Source of the DNA: Sipunculus nudus | Lineage: Eukaryota; Annelida; Sipuncula; Golfingiida; Sipunculidae | NCBI GenBank assembly: GCA_026874595.1 | Contig: CM049314.1 | Coordinates: 29,277,729 to 29,341,728 of the forward strand | DNA length: 64,000 bases | Direction: 5' to 3' | Part shown: piece by piece, positions 10,485-20,859 of the stretch | How the letters are laid out: every line of letters starts with the position of its first letter | How positions within the stretch are numbered: position 1 is the first letter of the stretch | Made by a program: the position numbers and the translations under genes | Notes under the pieces: model-generated | Seen by the model: the letters and a program-made list of their open reading frames with translations, nothing else | What the model was told of the DNA's origin: nothing | The model's database searches: none

Positions 10485-11982
10485 CCCGTGCTACGCACTG
10501 TTTGGGGCGAGCAGTTAGTTCTGTTGTCAAATAGTATTTCATTGTTAAATGTTTTGCTTTTACAATGTTACTGTCCTAAGATCTATTTGAAGATGACATT
10601 TGTTGTAAGTGTTCTGTCTCTGAGCTGACCTTGTGTCTGAATATTGATTTCTTGCACGAATACGTTCCAGTACTAATGGCTGAAGTCATATTGATCTGGA
10701 ATATCATGGCAATCTGTACGGCGTTTATCTATATATTAACATACAGATTAATAATACGTATGGCGTTATGTATTAAAATCTTACGGGAGCAAGCCAGGAT
10801 ATTGGCCGGAGAATTTTTCGGAGAAGTTTATGTGATTAACGAAATCATTTTTATATGAAAATATATTATGTTGAACATCGCTATTTAAAGGTGAACTCCG
10901 AGCCCGTCAATCCGCCAGCAAAGTTAACTGTTATCTTGCATTTTACAGTACATTAGTGCTGAGACGTGTTCTCGATAATTGCTTTTTCTTTTTATTACAA
11001 AAAATGAGCATTCACATGGTCGGGAAATCCCGCTGCACGGAAGTTTGCGAAAGCATTATAATATGAAGCATATTTTATTAAAATATCACCCTTCCTGAAA
11101 GACCATTCCTGTTTGAAAGCAGAGCCAATATGATCCAGGAAGACGGCCAATGCATTCGTCAAATGATAATAGTCAAGGGGGGGGGGGCATGGGGGCCTTA
11201 ATTTTTTAAAAACACAATCACTGTTATCCGTTGATTTGGGACTTAATTCTGCAATTCATTAGGTTAGATCCTTCCGATATAATATTTATTCCTGTTGTGC
11301 AACTGATATTTCTTATTGAAATTAAAATAGTATGTTGAATTATTGTGAGGTGTTGATATACACACCCTCCCACCTACCAATACACACACACTAATTTTCG
11401 TGATTAATTTTATTTGTTTAGGTTTCTTTTTTTATTGGCAATTATTTTTGTTTAAGTTATCCACATTACAACTTTCAAATTCATTATTCGAGGATTTCTA
11501 TACAGCCGCCGAACAGAGCGCTAGGCCCTTGTCAGGGTTGACCTAGAACAATCTCAAGCCTTCCCTGCAGGTGCCGGTACTCTTAAGTCTTGTATACTGG
11601 CGACACTACAGACAATGTATAATACAAAATTCAACATCAGACTTCAACATTCAATATATATGAACCCCAACATTAAACATAAGAGATAATATTTTACAAA
11701 TTATGTATATGCATTCACCTTATCGCCATTCACATTGTATGTTGAAAGCAACTTAAATTCTATATCATAAGTTTGAAGATATAAAAATATGAATTATTGA
11801 TACCATTTACAATTTGACTACATTAGGTAGTTTCTGAGGAACAGAAATCCACATATGTTTTGTGAAAATTCCCTCTTATGACCTCCTTGGTGTATTGAAT
11901 TTTTCCCCATATGAAAGGGGTTTACCCCCTCTCATACCCTCCCTCGTGTAGCTGTAATTAACATGGATTATTTTGGATATGA

Positions 11983-12014
<32 letters not shown>

Positions 12015-12755
12015 TTAAGATCATACTATGTGTATAGTTAGCTTGATTTCATAATGTACTACAGTACTGTTTCGTAATTTCAGCTTACCAGCCGGCCAAC
12101 TCCTAAGGTACAAACTGTAATGATCATGAGTGAATTTAGTTCGTTTAAATTGGCAGGATAGAGCTTGGGTTACTCGTTGCGTTGAGGTTTTCGTGGTGAA
12201 GTTAGCTCATGTGTTCATTTGGTTGGGATTTGTAGGAAACGTCAATGAACCCAGAAATCCTAGCTTGTACACTATATACTTGCATAGTTGTATTCAGGTG
12301 TAGTTGTACTCAGGTACAAACTGAATGGAGAGTGCTCTAGTAAATGACAGCAGCTAGGCTCTGATTAATATTAGTCAACTGAGTGTTATCTATTTTGAGT
12401 ATAGGAGTGCCCTGTAACTCTGGGACTTCGATAATATTTAATGTAAAATGAGTCAGCAAGTTCCAGCAGTGTGCTGGATCATCCTTAAAGGAAAATATAT
12501 ATATATATATATATGATATTTCTTACAATATTCAAACTTACTTTATGAAATCTTTATTATTGTGGGAACACTAGTAAATGGTGTGTAAGCATGTATGTGA
12601 GAGTGACTAGAATAATTGCCAACATTAATAATAGGTATTCAAGCCAAGAATTCTATAATTTATCCCCTATTATTAACAATATACCTTTAGAAATAAGATT
12701 TCTTTCGGTGAACTTTAATAAGTTTAAACCAAAATGACAAATTAATAGTACACGG
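10485..12755. other. Segment absent from the partner duplication
   Basis: About 2.2 kb between shared blocks, matched by only some 60 bases in the other copy. It contains an 11-base G run (11177-11187) and (AT)n arrays at about 11988-12015 and 12488-12514. No transposon ends or coding domains were recognised, so insertion here and deletion there are both possible. Confidence 0.45.
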
Positions 12756-13649
12756 TTATAGCAGCAGAATGTCTTGGTCAGCCGAGTTAAACCGATGGGC
12801 CGAGCCCGCGACAGTGCATGGCCAAAGCAGTGGATAGTGCAGGCAGGACCTCGGCCCACAACCTAGCCCAACACCCCTTTCACATAAACGTAAGACATGC
12901 TTCCACTTGGACTGGCTAAAGGCCACCGACGAGTGTCATGTATTTGCGACACCAATATAACCTATTTTTTTTGCACTCACGACACGTGAAAGGTCTTTGT
13001 GGACATCATATCTACCTGTCCTAATTGTATAAAATTTATAGACCGGCCGCGTGATGCCGGGTTTGAAATGTCTGCTTTGTCCTAAAGGGCTTGTTGTTGT
13101 TTTACCTAACACATACTAACCCCGTTTAAGAATGACTAAATAGCCGTTCAAAATACCGATAATCCTGTCTTACACCCGGTTCCGTTTTGAGCAATAAAGT
13201 CTCAAAGTCAGGACAAATATTTCAGATACATGGGGTTCTGGCGGAGTTAAATAAAATAAGACACATTTGATACGTATGTTTAATTCTCACTATATATGAG
13301 AATGATAGCTCTTTGTCACCAACATTATGAGCGCCATATTTAGTTACATACACGTCTTGGCTAAGGAGATATTTTCTGTAATTGGGTTAAAATTAGGTTT
13401 ACCAAACTATTTGAAGCAGATTTTCAGCAGATAGCGGGAGCAGAGTTTTAATCAGACCTGCGGCGGCGTATTCCGTACAGTTATAGCAAATGCTGTATAT
13501 GTGCTCCAAGACCGACAGATTTTCAGCTTAAAGTCTGCTCCCTTATTCACCATATATAGTATTGTATTGCTCAGCATATTTTGAGCAGTTAATCAGCACA
13601 AATTGAGCGATTCCGAATATTTGATTTAAAGCTCTACTGGAGCGGACCT

Positions 13650-13965
13650 AATTGCATATCAGATAAAGTTTTTAAGCAGTTCATCAGCACCACCTGAGCA
13701 GTATGCTCTCCTGGAGCAGACCTGTGTGCTCTCATACAGCAGTGCTCTGCTTGAGCAGACCTGTCAGCTGTCCTGGAGCAGTGCTCTTCTGCAGCAGTAC
13801 TCTCCTGGATCAAACCTGTGTGCTCTCCTGGAGTAGTTCTCTCTCCTAGAGCAGACCGGTGTGCTCCCTTGCAGTAGTGCTCTCCTGGAGCAGAATAGTA
13901 TGCTCTCCTTGTGTGGACCTGTGTGCTCACCTGGAGTAGTACTCTCATGGGGCATACCTGAGCTG
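13650..13965. repeat. Degenerate minisatellite, TGCTCTCCTGGAGCAGACCTG
   Basis: Variants of GTGCTCTCCTGGAGCAG and GACCTGTGTGCTC recur about ten times in 300 bases. The unit contains the near-palindrome CTCCTGGAG. Because the period is often a multiple of three, two overlapping minus-strand frames (13634-13948 and 13764-14078) stay open and read HRSAPGEHT-like repeats. These look like by-products of the repeat, not genes. Confidence 0.75.
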
Positions 13966-14099
13966 ATTGTGTCTCTATATGATATCATCCAAATGTACTT
14001 ATATAGACGTATATTGTTGATCAACATCCTAACTTCAGCATTCTCTTTTACACCCATGTTAGAAGGAATGAATATCACATACCTTTCATAATGTATAAC

Positions 14100-15297
14100 T
14101 AACTTTTACTCAAATAATTTCATAACAATTGCCACTGCCTTGTTCTTCTCTTTAGCCCACAGGGATGAGAGGATGCACATCATTGCATTACTCATCTTTC
14201 CTATGTTTCCCATGTATCAGGCTGAAGTTTGAAAAAAATGGGGGCAACCAGAACTTAATTTTTTCTTAAAACAAGTGACCAGATAATTTAGATATCATTT
14301 ATCAATAAGCATACCATGTTTCAGGATATATTCTACTTTTTGTAACTATTTAATCTGAATCTTAAAAAAAAACCAAATAAATGTGTAAACAATGTGGAAC
14401 GTTAAGAGTCAACACTCACACTAATCCACTTAAAGTGATAATAATAACCACGATAAATGAGCTTACAAATTTGAGGACAATCCATGAAAAGACCAGGGCC
14501 ACAGGATTTTTTGCTATAAACACTCTCAAAAGTACAAGTGGAAATGTTGAATATTGGAACTATAAGTATAGGTGGTATTACCTATATTATCTTTTTACAC
14601 TGACTGACATGAGATTTCAGTAAAATATGTGATATTACATGAGTTCCCTGTAATACATCCTATTCAGGTGTTTTTCACTATTTGCTGGGCCAAAAGTCTG
14701 GAATAGTTTGTCCAGTGAATCAAGATCATCCACATTATGTACCTATCTCAAGATTCGAAATAAATGAGAAATTATAGAGAATTTACGGGCTACATGACAA
14801 ATGGAACAGTTGCATATGTTTGTGTCTGTGTAGCACTCTTTTTACTAAGCATTAATTGATCATATATTAAAATTCATTAACTTCATTCTATGTTAATTGT
14901 CTATTCAGGATATTGTTATGGCAAAGTCTATAAATGTAACAAAGTATTGTATTATTGTACCTTCGTACTTGCTGATTGGCACAAGTGTTAGAAGAATAAA
15001 ACAGCCCCCCCCCCCGAATATGCCCACTTATATTAAAGGTGTGCTTCAATTTGACCCTAAAGCTGCAAAAAAGACGATTGGTTTACTCGAAGAGCTCTTG
15101 CGCGATTGATTGCATTATTTTACGATAGTATGTATGGTCTATGTATCTTTTATCAAATATCTTAGGAATGGACGTTACACTTGGATCAAAATATTACAGT
15201 TAAACCAATCGTATTACTGGGATGTGTGTTAATTTTTTTCCGCGATCCGTAATACTGTTCCCTTTTAAGTTAGGTAAGGCTTCATTATCATGGTCAT
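14100..15297. other. Gene-free stretch
   Basis: No supported gene. The stretch holds an 11-base C run at 15005-15015. The frame at 14897-15109 ends QFDPKAAKKTIGLLEELLRD, which looks protein-like and amphipathic, but it lacks an upstream splice or start context that I trust. Confidence 0.4.
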
Positions 15298-15497
15298 AGC
15301 AACTTTCATATAATGGGTAACTATTTCTTAGAGGAAGGGGATAATGTAAGTAAATGAGCATGAGTTCAATTAAATAATGAAAGAATGGCTTTATCAGCTG
15401 TAATTGGTGACGATTTCAAGTGCTTTTACATATACATCAGTGATATGTGTTTCACCCAATAACCAAGGATCAAGGGCTATAGGCACCGTAGACAGGA
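15298..15497 (-). repeat. Dispersed repeat, copy 2 (inverted partner of 4004-4212)
   Basis: Read on the minus strand this repeats the landmarks of copy 1: CTTGGTTATTGGGTGAAACA, GCACTTGAAATCGTCA, ATTACAGCTGATAAAGCC and CATTTACTTACA. Next to it, at about 15545-15610, are diverged CCAACCCGGC motifs that match, in inverse, the repeat at 1283-1334. Confidence 0.65.
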
Positions 15498-15639
15498 GCA
15501 AAATGGATACAGATACGGCCTATAATAATCTGGCCTTTATGTCCAACCCGGCCCATTTTAATTACCAACCTTGTCCGTGAAATATACCAACCCGGCACGT
15601 ACCTGGACCTGGCAAGTATACTAAAGTGAAATTATTTAT

Positions 15640-17196
15640 ATTTGCGCTGAAAAACCCCAATATCTTTTGAAGTAAAGTATGAGGATATAATAAGAATTGT
15701 AATGATTTGTGATTTTATGAAATACTAGTTTTTATTCATATTAGAGAGATAGCGCGAGGGAGAGGAGCGCACAGGAACGAGAATTAATTTTGTTTGTTAA
15801 TATTTGTTACATCTTTGACATTTATAAATGTGATATATGCTGAAATGTAGTATACTTGTTACATATATTTGCAGACGATGTGTGTTTTAACGGAAAGAAC
15901 CATTCATAATACATTTAGACTTTATATGCGTTCATGACAGAATACGCATATAAATCTTCACAATAAGTTATGCATATGGTGAATAATATGTAAAATTTTG
16001 TTGTAGCTTTTATATTATCATTATTTACTATTATTAAGAACAGAGAGGTAAATAAAACTATACCCATACATATGTTTAAAAATAAAGTCATGGAAATGTG
16101 AAATATGTGTATTTTGTTTGTTTGTGATAAGGTGTGTTTGTAAGAGAGAGAGATGGAGCGAAAACCTTCATCTAAATCTTCATTAATTTAATTCCATTTT
16201 AATATATGAAGGGAGACAATAGACAAACATATGGGTCAGGCCATTTAGAATGCTCCAGCCAGTGTTGACAATGGAAATATATACAACATGATTGTATATT
16301 CATATTATTGAAGAGTCTTAAAACTCTCTTGCCTACCGAGGTAAAACAAATGTATCATCAAATATACAAAAGTCAATATGTAGAAAAGGATCAATATTAA
16401 GCCTATCCTGGGGGCAATTTTACATATTTGTTTTTTTTACATGATCCAGAAGATTAATTCAATATGACAAACATGCTTCCTAATTATTTTGCCTATATTC
16501 TATCAAAAGATGCCACAGGGGAATACACACCTTAATAGTTTTTAACCAAATATTGTTCCATTAGCTATCTATGATTAAATTTTTGCTGGCTTGAAATCAC
16601 CTGTTACATCAAAAACAGGAAAGCAAACCATGGCAATTTAGCCTCTTTTCAAATCATGTTGTGCTTGCTCACAAACAGAATCGATCGTAATGTTTTTGTA
16701 TTTACCAGAAGCATCATCCTGTCAACTCAAACATTACATATGACACGGTGATCTTAGATATCTAAAAGAAATGCATAGGCTTAATATTTATGAGCAGGCT
16801 AATCCAGAATAACGTTAAATACACACTTTATGACCTGGCATCAATGGGCGGTTACAAATATTTTTCAGTTCCAAATTCTGAAGTATCTCCTGTTTACCAA
16901 GCATTATATACTGTAGAATCAGAAATATTAGTTGGGATTTTATTTTCGTGGTTTTCGTGGAACAAGATAATCCACGAATTCATGATTCCAACGATCAAAA
17001 AATCACACAGTCATGTATGATAAATGGTATCTTAACGGCAGCTGGTGATCGACTTTATATATATAATTCTTACCGCTGGCTGAATTTTCAATAAAGATGC
17101 AAAAATTGTTCATACTATTTTATGATTGTTTTTTTGATACATTTATAAGAATTATTTAAATGCACTGAATCGCTTTTCGTAAATTACTAAAACACG
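15640..17196. other. Gene-free AT-rich DNA
   Basis: Several short frames, none with a recognisable domain or splice context. It is bounded on the right by a 17-base C homopolymer at 17197-17213. Confidence 0.5.
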
Positions 17197-17299
17197 CCCC
17201 CCCCCCCCCCCCCGATACCTTTACAATAAAGCAATACCAAAGTATAATTTAAACTGAAAACGTATCGCCACATTTCCTCTTATCAACATTTCGGGTGAA

Positions 17300-18125
17300 A
17301 AATTCAAGAACATACCACATTTCTGTCGCGCAAAGCGGTAGTTCTGACACGCCAAGAACGGTACACAAGTTCCAATGTTCGTCACCACAGCTACCGAGGC
17401 ACGGGTTTTTCGGAACCGGCCTTTTCAACCTTCTTTCAATAGAGATTAAACGAGACTTACGCTACCTATTGGCCTAAAAGACCAGGGCCGTGTAAATGCA
17501 TTTGCATTACCGCGATTAACGCGGGACGCGAAAGAGCACTTATTCCGAATATTGCGACAACAGTTGCGTGCATAACAGTGAGCCATTAATAATACATACA
17601 GGAGGTACTTCTTCCGAATATTGCCGATAGTTGTACATATATGTTAGCGTAAGTAAGAGCCACAGAATACTATTAGGCAAATTATTTCTTTATAATCTCC
17701 AAATACAGCTGACATGATTAATGACGAACGAACCGTGTCTCGTCTCACCGCCCCGTCAGGGATTTACAGGCGCCACATGTGACTACCGCCTAGATAAAAA
17801 AAAGTTAAAAACCTTCATGTGGACGGCCGGTCCCGTTTCATTTTTCCTTCGGTCAAGTGATGGTTTACGTTTTCTGTGAACGTGGTGTGATCGGGTGTTA
17901 TAACTGATAGCCGATGTATCGGCTGTTACAACTAACCGCCGATGTATCGCCCGGCACGTGTCGGTCACGGCTGATTAATTCTTTGTTAGGCTCGGGTCGG
18001 GCGGAGCATGTTTGTTCAACACTGACCCGATTGACCGCGGTACAGGCGCACCGTGTGATAAGCATGAAAGCCGAACCACCTGTGTACATCGGGCTCGTCT
18101 TCCTTGCGCACATGGAGGTATTAAT
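17300..18125. promoter_or_regulatory. CpG-rich block, possible promoter region
   Basis: CpG dinucleotides and GC content rise clearly above the flanks for about 800 bases. The block contains an octamer-like ATTTGCAT near 17500, an E-box CACGTG near 17956, the palindrome AGCCGATGTATCGGCT near 17910 and a second GCCGATGTATCG soon after. A short frame beginning MKAEPPVYIGLVFLAHME at 18064 runs up to a possible donor (GAG|GTATTA) near 18117, so a first exon on the plus strand is conceivable. Open frames on both strands here mainly reflect high GC. Promoter status is inference. Confidence 0.3.
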
Positions 18126-18180
18126 ATACATAATTTCCTAAAGTTTTCTTTGTCTTTCCACGAATTCAAATGGTATTTAT

Positions 18181-18690
18181 TTTATTCATTCCTTCCTTCA
18201 TTCAATCTTTCATTTAATTTGTCTGTCTATCATCAATTCTTTCTTCCATTCATTCATTCATTCATTAATTCAATCTTTCTTTAATCAACTATTTTTTTCA
18301 TTATTTATTTCTTTCATTCATTCATTCAATATTTCTCTCATTCAATCTTTCATTCATTTTGTCTGTCTATCATTCAATCTGTCTATCATTCATTCTTTCC
18401 TCCTTCATCCCTTCAATCTTTCTTTCATTTTTTATTCATTGTTCTTTCTTTCATTCATTCTTTTTTTCCTTCATTCAATCTTTCATTTGATTTGTCTGTC
18501 TATCATCCATTCTTTTATTCATTCATTCATTCATTCCTTCTTTAATCTTTCTTTAATAAAATATTTTTTCATTATTTCTTTCTTTCATTCATTCATTCAA
18601 TCTTTCTCTCATTCAATCTTTCATTCATTTTGTCTGTCTATCATTCAACCTTTCTTTCTTTCATTCTTTCATTCCTTCATTCTTTATCAC
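18181..18690. repeat. (ATTC)n-type array with a 272-base higher-order repeat
   Basis: The segment is built from TTCATTCATTCA and TTTCTTTC runs. A larger unit of about 190 bases, marked by CTTCATTCAATCTTTCATTT and ending in TTTTGTCTGTCTATCATTCA, occurs twice about 272 bases apart (around 18191-18370 and 18465-18650). Translated frames give Phe/His/Ser-rich low-complexity peptides and are not genes. Confidence 0.85.
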
Positions 18691-18907
18691 ACACACTTGT
18701 ATATTTTAATACACGATCAAATGCACAAACTTTAGAATTATTTATTAATTAATATGAAGACGATATGTAGCGAACGGTTAATGATAGGAGAATGATAAAG
18801 AGAGAGAGGCAACAGTTATGCGTGAAGTAATAATGTTTTAATGATTAGCTTTAAAATCGTTTGAAGACGGAACATATACATTTGACAACGACATCATGAG
18901 TCTGATC

Positions 18908-19040
18908 GAGGTCCGAACGGGTCATATATAGTGGTCCGAGATGGTACGGAATGTGGTCCGAGATCGTCGACCGGGTGGTCCGAGATTATACTAAGTGGTC
19001 CGACTTCGTGTGGGCCGAGATGTAAAAGGTCCGAGATCTC
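18908..19040. repeat. Minisatellite with GGTCCGAGAT core
   Basis: GTCCGA-type cores start at about 18911, 18934, 18956, 18978, 18998, 19014 (GGCCGAGAT) and 19029, so the period is about 22 bases at first and shortens at the end. The clearest unit is GTGGTCCGAGAT plus a variable stretch of about 10 bases. The core is conserved while the spacers differ. Confidence 0.7.
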
Positions 19041-19181
19041 CAGAAAGATCAAATACCCCACGATATGCGTTTTGTACAAAAACCACGAAATTTTAAGCCC
19101 ACGATATTATCTTAATCTACAGTAAGGCTTTTATTATATGGAGGTGGATAGAGTTGCTAACATGGACTTGTGTAGCTTTGA

Positions 19182-19254
19182 GTTTCTGTGGTTCAGTCGG
19201 AAAAGCACGTGCTTATCAAGTGGGCGGTCCCGTGATCGTATCCGGAGTGAACCA
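19182..19254 (+). repeat. tRNA-like sequence (SINE head or degraded tRNA)
   Basis: TGGTTCAGTCGGAAAAGC resembles an A-box with D-loop, and TGATCGTATCC lies where a B-box is expected, about 40 bases later, in a CCGTGATCGTATCCGG context. The acceptor-stem ends do not pair convincingly and no CCA-adjacent terminator pattern is clear, so I treat it as a tRNA-derived repeat rather than a working tRNA gene. Confidence 0.4.
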
Positions 19255-19759
19255 AAATTTTATTTTTCTTCTACATAAAAGTATTTATACATCTGACTTA
19301 GCGGATTATGTCAATCTTTACAAATAATCTGTGAAAAAAATGTACAAATGTATTGTATTATTATTATTTTTATTATTGTCAAAATTATTGTGATTGCATT
19401 ATTAAATGATTGGACTCCGGGTACATCGGTGCGTGCACGCATGACTGACTGCCTGTGTGATCCAACAATGTCGGGATATATGTTTGAAGGGTGTCGTATT
19501 AGCAGTAAATGCTAGGCTGACATTATAACTGCCACGCATATTACGCGCAAACCCAAACCTTTGCTCCCGTGAAATCCCTGTAATAACATCAGCCCCAGGA
19601 TATACTGACCGTTGTTGCAAACATCTATTTCGGGTAACAATTTAGACGAGGCCTGTTTCCGGAGTTATTTACACAATCTACTTGCCAATCGGGGTATTAA
19701 CCGTAATTTATATTAATCACACACGGCAATCATATATTTCATATACTTATTCTTTCAAA

Positions 19760-19784
19760 TACTATATACATATATATATATGTG

Positions 19785-19822
<38 letters not shown>

Positions 19823-19850
19823 TATATATATAAATATATATATCAGGCCG
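19760..19850. repeat. (AT)n microsatellite
   Basis: Long TA dinucleotide array with a GTGTATGTA interruption and AAATATATA variants. Confidence 0.9.
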
Positions 19851-20252
19851 AAAGCTCTATATCATGCCCTACAGGTGCCTCAAGTACACGTGCAAACCGT
19901 GTGCATCACGAAGGTGATTAATCTACGATTCCTTTATAGATATATAATCCGTTTACGATAGGGCTGATGCATTAAATTACGTATATTAATTATATAAACA
20001 GCTTCATTTAGACTGATTGTTTTCAAAATACGCGTATTTCTACGATTTCAAGAACTGCCCAAAAGTTATATAGCCTGCCGAGGTTAAGTAATTTTATCTG
20101 TGACGGTACTAATTTACACAGTTTTATATCACAATTTTATATTACAATGTACTCGCAGTAATAATGAATGGTTCAAGTTACTAGATAAAGCCACTGCACA
20201 GAGGCCGACCAAACCATTTCAAAGGAACAAATCACCCCGGGAACCATATAGC

Positions 20253-20448
20253 CTAACTCTCTGAATGCCGTGCCCACGCGCCCAATATAATGCCAATTGC
20301 ACTTGACTGATAAGGGGGGTAATAAAACTGAACGCCCTCACACCTCGCTATCTCGCGCCGACACCTTAGGCGTGATGTATCACATCTTGGTCTAGCTACT
20401 GGCTGCATATAACTAATCAGTTTAAATTTGTCCTGAAATTGTATAATA

Positions 20449-20510
<62 letters not shown>

Positions 20511-20618
20511 GTCATCACTTTCGCATGAAGCTCTGCAGAATTCTAATTCGGAAACAGTTCCATGAAGCAAGGCATCGTGTACTCCATCAGCGTAAAGGCC
20601 GAGCGTCGCGGGTTTCAC
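20253..20618 (-). other. Exon-like open frame split by an (AT)n array
   Basis: On the minus strand a frame of about 120 codons stays open on both sides of a long (AT)n array (about 20440-20505). The first part contains GLYADGVHDALLHG and SELEFCRASCESDDG and ends at ACG|GTAAAT. The second part follows a TACAATTTCAG acceptor and contains RPRCDTSRLRCRREIARCEG. This fits two exons with a tiny intron made of the microsatellite. There is no upstream ATG in frame (a stop lies just before), so it would have to be internal exons. I do not recognise the protein; the Cys spacing is only loosely PAN/apple-like. On the plus strand part of the same DNA is also open (MKQGIVYSISVKAERRG), so the call is uncertain. 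Confidence 0.25.
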
Positions 20619-20786
20619 TACTTACTCCTAGGCATGACTGATTTTGAAGGACCGTACAGGCGGTTATAATAAACAAATCACCCCGTGAATCTTTATCCTT
20701 TCCATTCCCTCCCACTAAAGTCAGAAAATATATACCATTTAGCTTTTGTGTTTATAAGCCCTTTCTTTCCCTTATTGTTTTTATAT

Positions 20787-20852
20787 AGTTAACTGTCTGA
20801 TGACTGAAGTGCCTTTGGGTCCTAATTTCAACGAAAACCTCGTACGTTAACT
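20787..20852 (+). ncRNA. Hammerhead-ribozyme-like, probably degenerate
   Basis: The core element CTGATGA (20797-20803) is followed 29 bases later by GAAA (20833-20836). The whole is bracketed by complementary arms AGTTAAC (20787-20793) and GTTAACT (20846-20852). Between the core elements TGAA and TTCA can pair as a short stem II. The cleavage-site geometry (a U before the cleaved base paired to the A after GAA) does not fit cleanly, so this is at best a decayed motif. Hammerhead motifs are known to be common in mollusc repeats. Confidence 0.2.
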
Positions 20853-20859
20853 GATGTGC

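Larger units (their letters stand above)
6019..13420. repeat. Segmental duplication, copy 1 (partner 31867-39470)
   Basis: At least seven blocks recur in the same order and orientation about 26 kb downstream. They are: the signal-peptide-like exon (6289-6366 with 31971-32048), TTCAACGTCGCTCCTGTGTT near 6640 with its match near 32165, 6770-6858 with 32808-32900, 9600-9910 with 38268-38575, 10000-10170 with 38660-38815, 10190-10480 with 38862-39140, and 12760-12900 plus 13310-13420 with 39220-39470. Divergence is substantial and insertions differ between the copies: about 2.2 kb extra here at 10.5-12.75 kb and about 2.6 kb extra in the partner. This fits an old tandem duplication rather than two insertions of a mobile element, although the latter is not excluded. 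Confidence 0.75.

Noticed and set aside
18012-18735. Phe/His/Ser-rich frames of 90-98 codons
   Set aside because: They come from the ATTC-type simple repeat, not from a gene.
19182-19254. Functional tRNA gene
   Set aside because: A- and B-box-like parts are present but the acceptor stem does not pair, so it is kept only as a tRNA-like repeat.
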